DNA from: Pseudomonas sp. R5(2019)
Lineage (GTDB): Bacteria > Pseudomonadota > Gammaproteobacteria > Pseudomonadales > Pseudomonadaceae
Length of the DNA: 64,000 bases
Reading direction: 5' to 3'
NCBI RefSeq assembly: GCF_009905435.1
Contig: NZ_JAAAMT010000014.1
Span: 1-64,000 of the forward strand
Each line of letters begins with the position of its first letter. Position 1 is the first letter of the stretch. The notes below the pieces were generated by a model. The model was not told the DNA's origin, made no database searches, and was given only the letters and a program-made list of their open reading frames with translations. The position numbers and the translations under genes were made by a program. This document shows, one piece after another, positions 42,889-52,764 of the stretch.

Positions 42889-44463
42889 TTATGCCTTGGT
42901 CGAAGGTGGCTCGTTGACGGGTGTTTCCGGCGCTGGAGGCTCTTCGACGGCGTCGCCATTGCGCCCGTGTTCCTGACGCCACTGCAATGCAATCAGGATC
43001 AAGGTCGGCACCCCGAGCAGGGCAGTAATCAGGAAGAAATCGTGATAACCCCATTTCTCGACCATCACACCGGAGTAACCGCCGATCAGGCGCGGCAGCA
43101 GCAGCATGATAGAGCTCAGCAGCGCGTACTGGGTGGCGGAGAACTTCAGGTTGGTCAGGCTCGACAGGTAGGCCACGAACGCCGAAGTGGCGAGGCCTGA
43201 GCTGAAGTTATCGAGCGAAATGGTCACCACCAGCATCTGCAGGTTTGGGCCCATGTCGGCCAGAATCAGAAACAGGATATTGGTCGCCGCTGACGCCGCA
43301 CCGCCGATAAACAGGATTGGCAGAATGCCGAAGCGCACAATCAACAAGCCGCCAAAACCTGCGCCCAGCAGGGTCATGATCAGGCCGAAGATCTTGCTGA
43401 CGCTGGCGATCTGCTCCTTGGTGAAGCCCTGGTCGATGTAGAACACGTTGGCCATCACGCCCATGACCGTATCGGACATCCGGTAAGTCGCGATCAAGCC
43501 CAGCAGCAACAGCGCCTGCCAGCGGTAGCGCAGGATGAAGTCGTTCACCGGCGTCAGCACTGGCGCCAGGCCACGGCGGCCCAAGGACGACAGGCACAGG
43601 CCGGTGAGCAGGGTATAGAGGATGGCACGCAGGAAGGCTCGGTCTTCGAGCAGCAGGTCGAGCACGCTGGCGCCTTCGAACAGCACGCTGGCGAAGTCGG
43701 TGTTGTAGAGCTGGGTGAACATCGCCGGGACCGAAACCAGCAGCACGATCAGCACGAATACCGAGATCAGTTGGTGGCTGAAACCGTAACGCGCGGCAGA
43801 CAGCTGGGTCCGTAGCGACACTGGCGGTTCGCGCATCAGCAGGGTGGTGATCAGTGCGGGCACCATCAGCACGCCGAACAGCACGTAGGTGCCGGTCCAG
43901 GCCTCGTGCAGGTAACTGAAGCCGGTAGAGCCGAAGCGTTCGGCGAAAAACAGTGCACCGGCCGTGGCCAGCAGCGCCGCCATGCGATAGCCGGCCATGT
44001 AGCTGGCGGCCAGGGCCGCCTGGCGGCTCTCCTCGGCGATTTCCAGGCGGTAGGCGTCGACGGCGATGTCTTGGGTGGCCGAGGCGAAGGCCACCAGCAC
44101 GGCGAGGGCGATCAGCCACGACAGGTGTTTTTGCGGGTCGCAAAAGCCCATGCCGACCAGGCCGATGATCACCAGCACTTGCGAGAGCATCAGCCAAGAC
44201 CGTCGCCTGCCCATCTTCGCCAGCAGCGGCAGGCGCCATTGGTCGAGCAGTGGCGACCAGACCCATTTAAAGGCATAGGCCAGGCCGATCAGGCTGGCAT
44301 AGCCGATGGTTTCGCGGGCCACGCCGGCCTCGCGTAACCAGACCGAAAGCGTTGAAAACACCAGCATGTACGGCATCCCGGCGGCAAAGCCGAGCAGCAG
44401 TAGCACGAGTGTTGAAGGGCTGGCATAAGCGGCGAGCGCGGCGCGCCAGGTTTTACGCGGCAT
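42889..44463 (-). CDS. ampG: Muropeptide permease AmpG
   Basis: A 524-residue major-facilitator protein with about 12-14 helices. It imports GlcNAc-anhydroMurNAc peptides from cell-wall turnover and so controls AmpC beta-lactamase induction. Typical AmpG start: SPSTLVLLLLGFAAGMPYML, VWLREAGV, and GYASLIGLAYAFKWVWSPLLDQWRLP. Loop motif ATQDIAVDAYRLE near 130. The C-terminal tail is short and acidic/proline-rich (EEPPAPETPVNEPPS). It is shorter than my memory of the P. aeruginosa AmpG (about 590 residues), the difference being at the ends. Identity by motif and place. Confidence 0.93.
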   Translation of the reverse strand: MPRKTWRAALAAYASPSTLVLLLLGFAAGMPYMLVFSTLSVWLREAGVARETIGYASLIGLAYAFKWVWSPLLDQWRLPLLAKMGRRRSWLMLSQVLVIIGLVGMGFCDPQKHLSWLIALAVLVAFASATQDIAVDAYRLEIAEESRQAALAASYMAGYRMAALLATAGALFFAERFGSTGFSYLHEAWTGTYVLFGVLMVPALITTLLMREPPVSLRTQLSAARYGFSHQLISVFVLIVLLVSVPAMFTQLYNTDFASVLFEGASVLDLLLEDRAFLRAILYTLLTGLCLSSLGRRGLAPVLTPVNDFILRYRWQALLLLGLIATYRMSDTVMGVMANVFYIDQGFTKEQIASVSKIFGLIMTLLGAGFGGLLIVRFGILPILFIGGAASAATNILFLILADMGPNLQMLVVTISLDNFSSGLATSAFVAYLSSLTNLKFSATQYALLSSIMLLLPRLIGGYSGVMVEKWGYHDFFLITALLGVPTLILIALQWRQEHGRNGDAVEEPPAPETPVNEPPSTKA

Positions 44464-44505
44464 GAGCTGAAATCTGCCTCAGTTTACGAAAACAAAGCGC
44501 GCACT

Positions 44506-44859
44506 CTAACCGCTGTGCTCCATCGGGCGCCAGCCATGGCACTTAATATCCACACGGTTGTTCCGGACAGTGATGCCTTCGGCCCGCAGCCGCGCGCGCT
44601 GTTCATCGCCTGACACTGTGCCCGATGGCAGGCTGATTCGGCCTCCGGCTGCGACCACCCGGTGCCAGGGCAGGCGTGTGCCGTCGGGTAACTGGCTCAG
44701 TGTACGGCCGACCCAGCGAGCAGCGCGACCGAGGCCGGCCAGCTCCGCCAGTTGACCATAGCTGACGACCTTGCCTTCAGGTACTTGGCCAAGTGCCACG
44801 TAGAGGGCCATTCGTCGGGCCACGGCATCCTCGTCAACAGCTTCTGAAGTGCGGCTCAT
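44506..44859 (-). CDS. Alkyltransferase-like protein (MGMT fold, no active cysteine)
   Basis: A 117-residue protein of the O6-alkylguanine DNA alkyltransferase C-terminal fold. Visible are VPEGKVVSYGQLAELAGLGRAARWVGRTLS and the active-site strip LPWHRVVAAGGRIS. The canonical PCHR has tryptophan for the acceptor cysteine (PWHR), as in alkyltransferase-like (ATL) proteins. ATLs bind and flip O6-alkylguanine but cannot repair it; they flag the lesion to nucleotide-excision repair. It lies 42 bases upstream of ampG on the same strand and may share its transcript. Confidence 0.9.
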   Translation of the reverse strand: MSRTSEAVDEDAVARRMALYVALGQVPEGKVVSYGQLAELAGLGRAARWVGRTLSQLPDGTRLPWHRVVAAGGRISLPSGTVSGDEQRARLRAEGITVRNNRVDIKCHGWRPMEHSG

Positions 44860-45014
44860 CGCCCGTACCCTCTGCGCTTGAGGTGGTTCAACGCGCCATT
44901 ACCGATGCAATCAAGCATTGAACTCATCGCAATTCGTCCGGTCAGTCCTTGCTCGGGGTGCGTCTATCCGGATAATGCCCGATTTTTTCGCGAACCAGAG
45001 CCTTGAATTTGCTT

Positions 45015-46022
45015 ATGTTGTCTAGAGCCCTGCTGTGCCTTGCCGTTGTCAGCGCCTCGTCGGCCGCTGTCGCCGATACCGTATTCATGAAGAATGGAGA
45101 TCGCCTGAGCGGCAAGATCAAGTTTTTCGATGGCGGTAAACTGCTGCTCGACACCGAGTACGGTGGCTCGGTGGCTATCGACATGAAGAAGGTCAAGACT
45201 CTCGAAAGCGACCAGGAGCTACTGGTCAAGCAAGACGAGTACACCGGTGAGAGGGCCAAGTCGCTGAGCGCGGCCGAAGACGGCAAGGTCACCCTGGCCA
45301 ATGGCGAGGCGCCGAAGACGGTGGAACTGTCCAGCATCCAGCAGATCCTCAAGCCCAAGCCTGTGGTTGAAGACCTGGTGCTCAAGGGCAACGTCGACGT
45401 GGGGTTGGACTATAAGCAGGCCGAAACCGACACCGAAAACTACGACGTCGACTTCAAGACCACGGCTCGCCATGGCCGCTGGCGTCACAATGCCGAAGGC
45501 GAATACAACCGCGAAGCCCAGGACGAGGTCACCACGACCAACAACTGGGGCGCCGAATACGCGCTTGACCGCTTTATTACCGACAAGTGGTTCTGGCAGG
45601 GGCGCTTGAATTACAAGCGCGACCATATCGAAGACCTGGCTCGCCAGCGCACCATCGGTACCGGCCCTGGCTACCAGTTCTGGGATAACGAACTGGGCGC
45701 GTTCTCGCTTGGGTCGTTGCTCAACCGGACCGACTACGAATATGCCGACGGCGGCAAGGACAACTTCTACTCGTTGGGCGTGAAGTGGGATTACAACCGT
45801 TACCTGGTTGGCAAGAAAGTCGAATTCTTCACCAACGGTGAAGTGGGCAAGCCGTTGGGTAACGTCGCCAACTACAGCCTCGATGCCGAGGTTGGCTTGC
45901 GCTACAAGGTCACCGAGTGGGCCTCGCTCAACCTCAAGGCCGAGAAAGATATCATCAGCGGCACCAACGACAGCGACCTGGACAAGACCCGTTACACCGC
46001 AGGTTTCGGCGTGGCCTGGTAA
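45015..46022 (+). CDS. DUF481 outer-membrane beta-barrel protein (YdiY-like)
   Basis: A 335-residue secreted protein. Signal peptide MLSRALLCLAVVSASSAAVA is cut before DTVFMKNGDRL. Residues 25-110 form a beta-rich domain (VFMKNGDRLSGKIKFFDGGK.. ) and the C-terminal 220 residues are DUF481. DUF481 shows alternating beta strands rich in aromatic and charged residues (TNNWGAEYALDRFITDKWFWQ.. ) and a terminal W, which fits an outer-membrane barrel. Its function is unknown; the family includes salt-induced YdiY. Start at the ATG of MLSRALL. The 155-base gap to the divergent alkyltransferase-like gene holds no ORF. Confidence 0.85.
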   Translation: MLSRALLCLAVVSASSAAVADTVFMKNGDRLSGKIKFFDGGKLLLDTEYGGSVAIDMKKVKTLESDQELLVKQDEYTGERAKSLSAAEDGKVTLANGEAPKTVELSSIQQILKPKPVVEDLVLKGNVDVGLDYKQAETDTENYDVDFKTTARHGRWRHNAEGEYNREAQDEVTTTNNWGAEYALDRFITDKWFWQGRLNYKRDHIEDLARQRTIGTGPGYQFWDNELGAFSLGSLLNRTDYEYADGGKDNFYSLGVKWDYNRYLVGKKVEFFTNGEVGKPLGNVANYSLDAEVGLRYKVTEWASLNLKAEKDIISGTNDSDLDKTRYTAGFGVAW

Positions 46023-46070
46023 CGCCCGCCCACCGGCTTCCTGGCAAATGCGGTTGATAGCGCTTACCTT

Positions 46071-46150
46071 GTGTAGGAGCATGGCTCGCCAGCGATAGGC
46101 GCACCGCGGTGTGTCAGGTACACCGCCTCGCGGGCAAGCCCGGCTCTTAC
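46071..46150. repeat. REP pair downstream of the DUF481 gene
   Basis: Arms GTGTAGGAGCATGGCTCGCC and GCGGGCAAGCCCGGCTCTTAC are inverted with several mismatches, about 35 bases apart. The word use is that of the other REPs here. No ORF is visible in this 171-base gap. Confidence 0.65.
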
Positions 46151-46193
46151 GTCGATCCTGCAACCTGAAGCCTGTCTATCAAGGAGTCACAGG

Positions 46194-46925
46194 GTGAGCC
46201 TCAAAGCTGCCAAGCAAGCGCGTGCGCTGCTGCTCAAAGAATACCGGGGGGTGTTGTCCACCCACTCCAAATCGATGCCGGGCTTTCCCTTCGGCTCCGT
46301 GGTGCCTTACTGCCTGGACGCCCAGGGTCACCCGCTGATCCTTATCAGCCGCATCGCCCAGCACACCCACAACCTGCAACTTGATCCCAAGTGTTCACTG
46401 CTGGTTGGCGAGCGTGGTGCCGAGGATGTGCAGGCCGTCGGGCGGCTGACCGTGTTGGCCGAAGCCAGCCAGCTCAGCGACCCTGAAACGATCGCTGCCG
46501 CCGCGGAGCGTTACTACCGTTATTTCCCCGAGTCGAGCAACTATCACAAGGCTCACGATTTCGATTTCTGGGTGCTCAAGCCCGTGCGTCATCGCTACAT
46601 CGGTGGCTTCGGTGCCATCCACTGGGTCGATGATTTGACGCTCGCCAACCCATTCGCAGGCAAGGCTGAACTGAGCATGGTCGAGCACATGAATGCCGAC
46701 CACGCCAAAGCCATCACCCACTATGTCGAATTGGCCGGGTTGCCCAGGCATGCGCCTGCGCAGCTGGCGGGTATCGACAGCGAAGGCATGCACCTGAGGA
46801 TCGGTCAGACGCTCTACTGGCTGCCATTTGCTGAATCTTGCAACACGCCGACACAAGTCCGCGAAGCCCTGGTTTCTCTGGCTCATGCTGACCAATGGCC
46901 TGATGTTGTAGAGGCCAAGGCTTGA
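46194..46925 (+). CDS. PNPOx-fold flavin/heme-linked protein with DUF2470
   Basis: A 243-residue protein. The N-terminal split-barrel FMN-binding-like domain (about 5-150) contains GVLSTHSKSMPGFPFGSVVPY, typical of the pyridoxamine-phosphate-oxidase superfamily. The C-terminal DUF2470 domain (about 160-240) carries SMVEHMNADHAKAITHYVEL. The N-terminal domain resembles HugZ-type heme oxygenases, whose C-terminal part coordinates heme, but I cannot assign heme use here. GTG start preceded by AAGGAG. Role unknown. Confidence 0.85.
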   Translation: MSLKAAKQARALLLKEYRGVLSTHSKSMPGFPFGSVVPYCLDAQGHPLILISRIAQHTHNLQLDPKCSLLVGERGAEDVQAVGRLTVLAEASQLSDPETIAAAAERYYRYFPESSNYHKAHDFDFWVLKPVRHRYIGGFGAIHWVDDLTLANPFAGKAELSMVEHMNADHAKAITHYVELAGLPRHAPAQLAGIDSEGMHLRIGQTLYWLPFAESCNTPTQVREALVSLAHADQWPDVVEAKA

Positions 46926-46989
46926 AATAACGGGAAGTCGCCGTCATCTAGGGTTTACTGCAAGGATGTCTTGCGCAGAGGAACCCGTA

Positions 46990-47460
46990 ATGCGTGCATT
47001 TCTACTGTTTTTTCTACTTTTTCCGGTACTGGAGCTGTACGTCTTTTTCAAGGTCAGCACCGCGATCGGATTTTTCCCGGCGCTGCTGTTGATCATCGCC
47101 GGTTCCGCCCTGGGTGTCCTGGTGGTGCGGGTGGCGGGTCTGGCCACCGCGCTGCGTGCCCGTGAAAGCCTGCAGCGGGGCGAGCTGCCAGCCGAGCAGA
47201 TGTTCCAGGGCATGCTGCTGGCGGTGGGTGGCGGATTGCTGCTGTTGCCAGGCTTTATCAGCGATGTGATCGGTTTGATTTGCCTGCTGCCTTTCACCCG
47301 TCGTTTGCTGGGCCGCAAGATGCGCGAGCGCGCCCAAGAGCAGGCCATGCGCCAGCGCGCGTTTGCCGATGACCTTGACGCCCAGCGTCGCGGTCCTGCC
47401 CAGGGTGCGCCTCGCAAGCCCGATGTGATCGAAGGCGAGTACGAGCGGCGTGACCGGTAA
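46990..47460 (+). CDS. fxsA: FxsA family membrane protein
   Basis: A 156-residue inner-membrane protein with three or four hydrophobic helices in the first 110 residues (MRAFLLFFLLFPVLELYVFFKV.., FFPALLLIIAGSALGVLVVRVAG, GFISDVIGLICLLPFTRRLLG). The cytoplasmic tail is charged. In E. coli FxsA (YjeG) relieves F-plasmid exclusion of phage T7 when overproduced. It sits upstream of groES, as in E. coli. Start at the Met of MRAFLLF. Confidence 0.92.
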   Translation: MRAFLLFFLLFPVLELYVFFKVSTAIGFFPALLLIIAGSALGVLVVRVAGLATALRARESLQRGELPAEQMFQGMLLAVGGGLLLLPGFISDVIGLICLLPFTRRLLGRKMRERAQEQAMRQRAFADDLDAQRRGPAQGAPRKPDVIEGEYERRDR

Positions 47461-47474
47461 GCTTCGCCCTTTCA

Positions 47475-47504
47475 TGAACACGGCCCCTGATGGGGCCGTG
47501 TTCA
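47475..47504 (+). terminator. Hairpin after fxsA
   Basis: TGAACACGGCCCC and GGGGCCGTGTTCA form a 13-bp perfect stem with a four-base loop. It is followed by only TTTGTG, so termination may be partial. Confidence 0.65.
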
Positions 47505-47541
47505 TTTGTGCCCGGTGATGCAAAAAATTTCATGGGCAGCA

Positions 47542-47569
47542 CTTGTAATCCGCTGGAGCGACCTCATGT
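47542..47569 (+). promoter_or_regulatory. Possible sigma-32 heat-shock promoter of groESL
   Basis: CTTGTAA (47542-47548) and CCTCATGT (47562-47569) with a 13-base spacer resemble the sigma-32 consensus CTTGAAA-N11-16-CCCCATNT. It lies about 140 bases upstream of the groES ATG. I saw no CIRCE repeat. Confidence 0.55.
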
Positions 47570-47712
47570 ATGGGTCACCGCAAGGTTTCTGGCCCTGGCC
47601 AGACATTTAACTTACGCGGCTCGCCTGGCGAGTCGTGACCGGCACCGTCGGATGAACCAACCTGCCGGTGCCGATACCGGCCGATGAAAACCACAATTAG
47701 GAGAGATCGACA

Positions 47713-48006
47713 ATGAAGCTTCGTCCTCTGCATGACCGCGTCGTAATCCGTCGCAGCGAAGAAGAATCGAAAACCGCTGGCGGTATCGTTCTGCCGGGTT
47801 CGGCCGCCGAAAAGCCTAACCGTGGCGAAATCGTCGCTGTTGGCACTGGCCGTGTGCTGGACAACGGCGAAGTCCGCGCGCTGGCCGTGAAAGTGGGTGA
47901 CAAGGTCGTTTTCGGCCCGTACTCGGGCAGCAACACTGTGAAAGTTGACGGCGAAGACCTGCTGGTGATGAGCGAGAACGAAATTCTCGCTGTCATCGAA
48001 GCTTGA
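47713..48006 (+). CDS. groES: Co-chaperonin GroES
   Basis: A 97-residue Cpn10. Opening [18 protein letters not shown], mobile loop [17 protein letters not shown] (about 17-33), roof region GRVLDNGEV, and the end [17 protein letters not shown]. It caps GroEL during folding in the cytoplasm. AGGAGAGAT lies upstream. groEL begins 47 bases downstream with no terminator, so this is the standard groESL operon. Confidence 0.99.
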   Translation: MKLRPLHDRVVIRRSEEESKTAGGIVLPGSAAEKPNRGEIVAVGTGRVLDNGEVRALAVKVGDKVVFGPYSGSNTVKVDGEDLLVMSENEILAVIEA

Positions 48007-48041
48007 TTACCGCTGGTTTCCCGTTACTAAAAAGTATTTAA

Positions 48042-49697
<1,656 letters not shown>

Positions 49698-49741
49698 GCC
49701 AGCCTACCCGGCTAACCTCGAAACGGGTTAACCCCCGTTTT

Positions 49742-49785
49742 AACCAGAAGGCCCGGTGCATTGCACCGGGCCTTCTGGTTTTTGT
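49742..49785 (+). terminator. Terminator of groESL
   Basis: AACCAGAAGGCCCGGTGCA and its perfect inverse (about 49742-49760 and 49762-49780), followed by TTTTTG. Complementary over 18-19 base pairs with almost no loop. Confidence 0.93.
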
Positions 49786-49899
49786 CGCAGCAGTGACCGC
49801 TTGAACCGGCGTGACGAAACACGCCCTAGCCCTGCGCCCGAACAGGCCTTAAGCTGCGCCTGCCACGAGGGCGAAAGCTGCGGACAAAGAGAGAGCCCA

Positions 49900-50583
49900 A
49901 TGCGAATTCTACTGGTTGAAGACAACCGCGATATCCTTGCCAACCTGGCCGATTACCTGGGGCTGAAAGGTTACACCGTGGACTGTGCGCAAGACGGTTT
50001 GTCGGGCCTGCACCTGGCGGCAACCGAGCATTACGACCTGATCGTGCTCGACATCATGCTGCCGGGAATCGACGGCTATACCCTGTGCAAGCGCCTGCGC
50101 GAAGACGCTCGCCGTGACACCCCTGTCATCATGCTGACCGCACGGGACCAGCTGGATGACCGCCTGCAAGGCTTTCGCTCCGGCGCTGACGATTACTTGC
50201 TCAAGCCCTTTGCGCTCTCCGAGCTCACCGCGCGGATCGAGGCGGTATTGCGCCGTAGCCAGGGTGGCGGCAAGCGCTGCTTGCAGGTCGGTGACCTGAA
50301 CTATGACCTGGACACCCTGGAAGTCACCCGCGAAGGGCGCCGGCTCAAGCTCAACCCGGTGGGCCTGAAGTTGCTTGCGGTGCTGATGCAGAAAAGCCCC
50401 CATGTACTGCGCCGCGAAGTGCTCGAAGAAGCCCTGTGGGGCGACGATTGCCCCGACAGTGACAGCTTGCGCAGCCACGTTCACCAATTGCGCCAAGTGA
50501 TCGACAAACCGTTCGACAAGCCGCTGCTGCAGACCGTGCATGGTGTGGGCTATCGCCTGGCTGAGGGGCGTGATGGAGTTTAA
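49900..50583 (+). CDS. colR: Response regulator ColR
   Basis: A 227-residue OmpR/PhoB-type regulator. The receiver domain has acidic pocket E7-D8, phospho-acceptor D51 in LIVLDIMLPG, and K102 in LLKPFAL. The winged helix follows (RREVLEEALWGDDCPDSDSLRSHVHQLR and VHGVGYRLAE). With ColS it forms the zinc- and iron-sensing system that protects the outer membrane in P. putida. Start at MRILLVED, the conserved opening; the 48-residue extension is upstream spacer. It overlaps colS by eleven bases. A ColR box match lies before the methyltransferase gene downstream. Confidence 0.96.
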   Translation: MRILLVEDNRDILANLADYLGLKGYTVDCAQDGLSGLHLAATEHYDLIVLDIMLPGIDGYTLCKRLREDARRDTPVIMLTARDQLDDRLQGFRSGADDYLLKPFALSELTARIEAVLRRSQGGGKRCLQVGDLNYDLDTLEVTREGRRLKLNPVGLKLLAVLMQKSPHVLRREVLEEALWGDDCPDSDSLRSHVHQLRQVIDKPFDKPLLQTVHGVGYRLAEGRDGV

Positions 50584-51853
50584 GCAGAGCCTCGCTCAGC
50601 GGATTATCATCGCCTTTGCCTTGATGACCGCGCTCGTGGCCGGAGCCTTCGCCTTCGGTATCGTTGCCACCGTCCATCTGGTGGAAAAGAAGCTGATCTC
50701 AGCCGGGCTGGGCGGCGACCTGCAGCGCCTGTTGCTGATGGACAGTGTCAGCGAATGGAGCCATCGCCCAGAGCCAGACCAGATGTTCTACTTCAGCGGC
50801 GGCCCGGGTGATTTCGATGTATCCCAAGACCTGCGTCATCTGGACCCTGGCTTTCATGAAGTCTTTCGTGAGGAGCGGTCCTATCACGCCATGGTCGAGG
50901 TGGTGGACGGTCGTCGCTACGTGCTGCTGCAAGACCAGAACGACTTCGAAGAGCGCGAGCGTGTACTCTTTGCCGTGGTAGTGACCGGTTTTGTCCTCAG
51001 CCTGGCGCTGGCGGTGTTCCTCGGTTGGGTGCTGGCGCGCCGGGTAATGGCGCCGGTTGTTCGGCTGGCACGCCAAGTGCGGCACCGGGACCAGTTGCTG
51101 GGTCTGGCGCCACCGCTGGCGCCGGATTACGCGGCAGATGAGGTGGGCGAGTTGGCGGTAGCCTTCGATGCGACCCTGGGTCGTCTGCGTGACGCCTTGA
51201 ACCGCGAGCGTCTGTTCACCAGCGACGTCAGCCATGAGCTGCGCACTCCACTGATGGTGCTCGCCAGCTCTTGTGAGCTGCTGCTGGTGAGCCCCGACCT
51301 CGACCAGCGTGCCCGCGCCCAGGTGGAGCGTATCTCCCGGGCCTGCGCGCAAATGCGTGAACTGGTCCAGACCTTCCTGATGCTTGCACGTGCCCAGCAT
51401 GAAAACGCCAGCGCCGCGTCCCAGAGCACACTGGCGCAGGTTGCTGACGACTTGGTCGGCCTGTGGCGTGAACCTGTCGAGCAAAAAGGCCTGACGTTAA
51501 GCTTTATGGTGCGTCAGGTTTCACCGACGCTGCACAACACCACCTTCCTGCAAACAGTGATGGGCAACCTGATTCGCAACGCGGCTCACTACACCGAGCG
51601 CGGCTTCATCCGCCTTACCCTGGATGGCGACCGTTTCTGGGTCGAAGACAGCGGCATAGGGATTCCCGAAGAGAAGCGCGAAGCGATGTTCCAGCCCTTT
51701 GTGCGCGGCAACGAGAAACGTGGCGAAGGCCTGGGCCTGGGCCTCTCGCTGGTGCAGCGGATTTGCGATGACCAGGGCTGGACGGTCGAGCTGTCGACCA
51801 TGGAGCCAAACGGTTGCCGGTTTCAGGTTGAACTGGCGCCGAAAAAAAGCTGA
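50573..51853 (+). CDS. colS: Sensor kinase ColS
   Basis: A 426-residue membrane histidine kinase. Helices at about 10-32 and 131-155 bound a periplasmic loop of about 98 residues. The loop holds the ExxE motif E126-x-x-E129 (EERE), together with H35-x-x-E38 and H95-E96. I recall such residues being implicated in Zn and Fe(III) sensing by P. putida ColS. HAMP follows. The phospho-accepting histidine is H221 in SDVSHELRTPL, and the HATPase motifs end in GLGLGLSLVQRI. Start MEFKQSLAQR, inside the ColR end. Confidence 0.96.
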   Translation: MEFKQSLAQRIIIAFALMTALVAGAFAFGIVATVHLVEKKLISAGLGGDLQRLLLMDSVSEWSHRPEPDQMFYFSGGPGDFDVSQDLRHLDPGFHEVFREERSYHAMVEVVDGRRYVLLQDQNDFEERERVLFAVVVTGFVLSLALAVFLGWVLARRVMAPVVRLARQVRHRDQLLGLAPPLAPDYAADEVGELAVAFDATLGRLRDALNRERLFTSDVSHELRTPLMVLASSCELLLVSPDLDQRARAQVERISRACAQMRELVQTFLMLARAQHENASAASQSTLAQVADDLVGLWREPVEQKGLTLSFMVRQVSPTLHNTTFLQTVMGNLIRNAAHYTERGFIRLTLDGDRFWVEDSGIGIPEEKREAMFQPFVRGNEKRGEGLGLGLSLVQRICDDQGWTVELSTMEPNGCRFQVELAPKKS

Positions 51854-51921
51854 GTGCCTTCCCGTCGTAGCATTTAGCCTCTTCTTGACTTCGTAAAACC
51901 TTGAAACGTTTGAGGAAGGCC

Positions 51922-51937
51922 TTAACGATTTTTTCAC
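51922..51937 (+). promoter_or_regulatory. ColR binding box
   Basis: TTAACGATTTTTTCAC fits the ColR consensus as I remember it, (T/C)(T/C)NA(C/G)NN(T/C)TTTTT(C/G)AC, at every position. It lies 66 bases upstream of the methyltransferase ATG and 69 bases after the colS stop. It would make the methyltransferase gene and the small ORFs behind it a ColR target. Confidence 0.85.
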
Positions 51938-52002
51938 ATTCGCATGACCTGACAATGACTACCGCACCCCTAAGGTGGGCCATCAGAGTCAGGAGGCGCA
52001 CC

Positions 52003-52623
52003 ATGAGCAACCCGATCAAGCTGGAAGTGGCGCGCAGACTTTCTCATCGACGTGACGAGCAACTGGCACAGCGAGCGCTGGCGCTGGCCGGCGAGCCCGG
52101 CCTGGTGCTGGACCTACCCTGCGGAGCAGGACATTTCTGGCCCTTGCTGGCGCAAAAAATGAACCGCGTGATCATTGGCGCCGACAATTGCGCCGACATA
52201 TTGGCGACTGCCTGCCGCTCGCAGCCTGCACACGTGGTGGAACGGGTACGACCCTTGCAGACATCAGTGTTCGACATCGATTTGCCCAACAACGCTGTCG
52301 ATAGCATTTTCTGCATGCGCTTGATGCACCACATCGGCGAATCCTCTAACCGCTTGGCAATGCTCAAGGAATTTCAACGGGTTACACGTGACAGCGTGAT
52401 CCTTTCGCTGTGGGTAGACGGCAACTTCAAGGCTTGGCGGCGCAAGAAGCTCGAACAGGAACGCGAGAAAAAGGACGACGAAGGCAGTTTCCAGAATCGC
52501 TATGTGTTACCGGCTGCTACAGTCGAGGCCGAATTCAAGCAATCGGGTTTCCGCATCCAGAAACGATTGGACTCCTTACCCCTCTATGCCATGTGGCGCG
52601 TTTACGTATTGCGTAAGGAGTAA
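52003..52623 (+). CDS. SAM-dependent methyltransferase downstream of colRS
   Basis: A 206-residue class I methyltransferase. SAM-binding motif I is LVLDLPCGAGHFWPLL (about 33-48), followed by the acidic IIGADN strand end and the post-I DSIFCMRLMHHIG segment near 104. C-terminally it is basic (WRRKKLEQEREKKDDEG). In P. putida and P. fluorescens the gene after colRS (called orf222) encodes such a protein and is a ColR target. The substrate is unknown; an LPS or lipid substrate has been considered from context. AGGAGG six bases before the ATG fixes this start. Confidence 0.9.
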   Translation: MSNPIKLEVARRLSHRRDEQLAQRALALAGEPGLVLDLPCGAGHFWPLLAQKMNRVIIGADNCADILATACRSQPAHVVERVRPLQTSVFDIDLPNNAVDSIFCMRLMHHIGESSNRLAMLKEFQRVTRDSVILSLWVDGNFKAWRRKKLEQEREKKDDEGSFQNRYVLPAATVEAEFKQSGFRIQKRLDSLPLYAMWRVYVLRKE

Positions 52624-52629
52624 TAAAGG

Positions 52630-52764
52630 ATGGCAGTAGGGTGTCCAACCAACGACCTTCGGCAAGTGCGTCGCCATTCGTCGTTCAGCGACGCAGACTG
52701 GGCCCAGGTGCTCTATTTTTATAGCAAGGCGTATGGCAACCCTATCAAAGGTTTAGGCCTATGA
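52630..52764 (+). CDS. 44-residue small ORF, coupled between two genes
   Basis: The sequence begins MAVGCPTNDLRQVRRHSS and continues to YFYSKAYGNPIKGLGL. ATG lies seven bases after the methyltransferase stop, with AAGGAG nine bases upstream inside the end of that gene. Its stop overlaps the next ATG (ATGA). The residue mix (aromatic, charged, no low-complexity bias) looks protein-like. It has no signal peptide or membrane segment and I recognise no family. Coupling on both sides and shared ColR control are the main support. It may be cytoplasmic. Confidence 0.5.
   Translation: MAVGCPTNDLRQVRRHSSFSDADWAQVLYFYSKAYGNPIKGLGL

Noticed and set aside
52003..52623. Calling this gene wapQ or inaA
   Set aside because: Those encode lipopolysaccharide kinases next to colRS in relatives; this protein has a methyltransferase glycine motif (LDLPCGAGHF) and no kinase motif.
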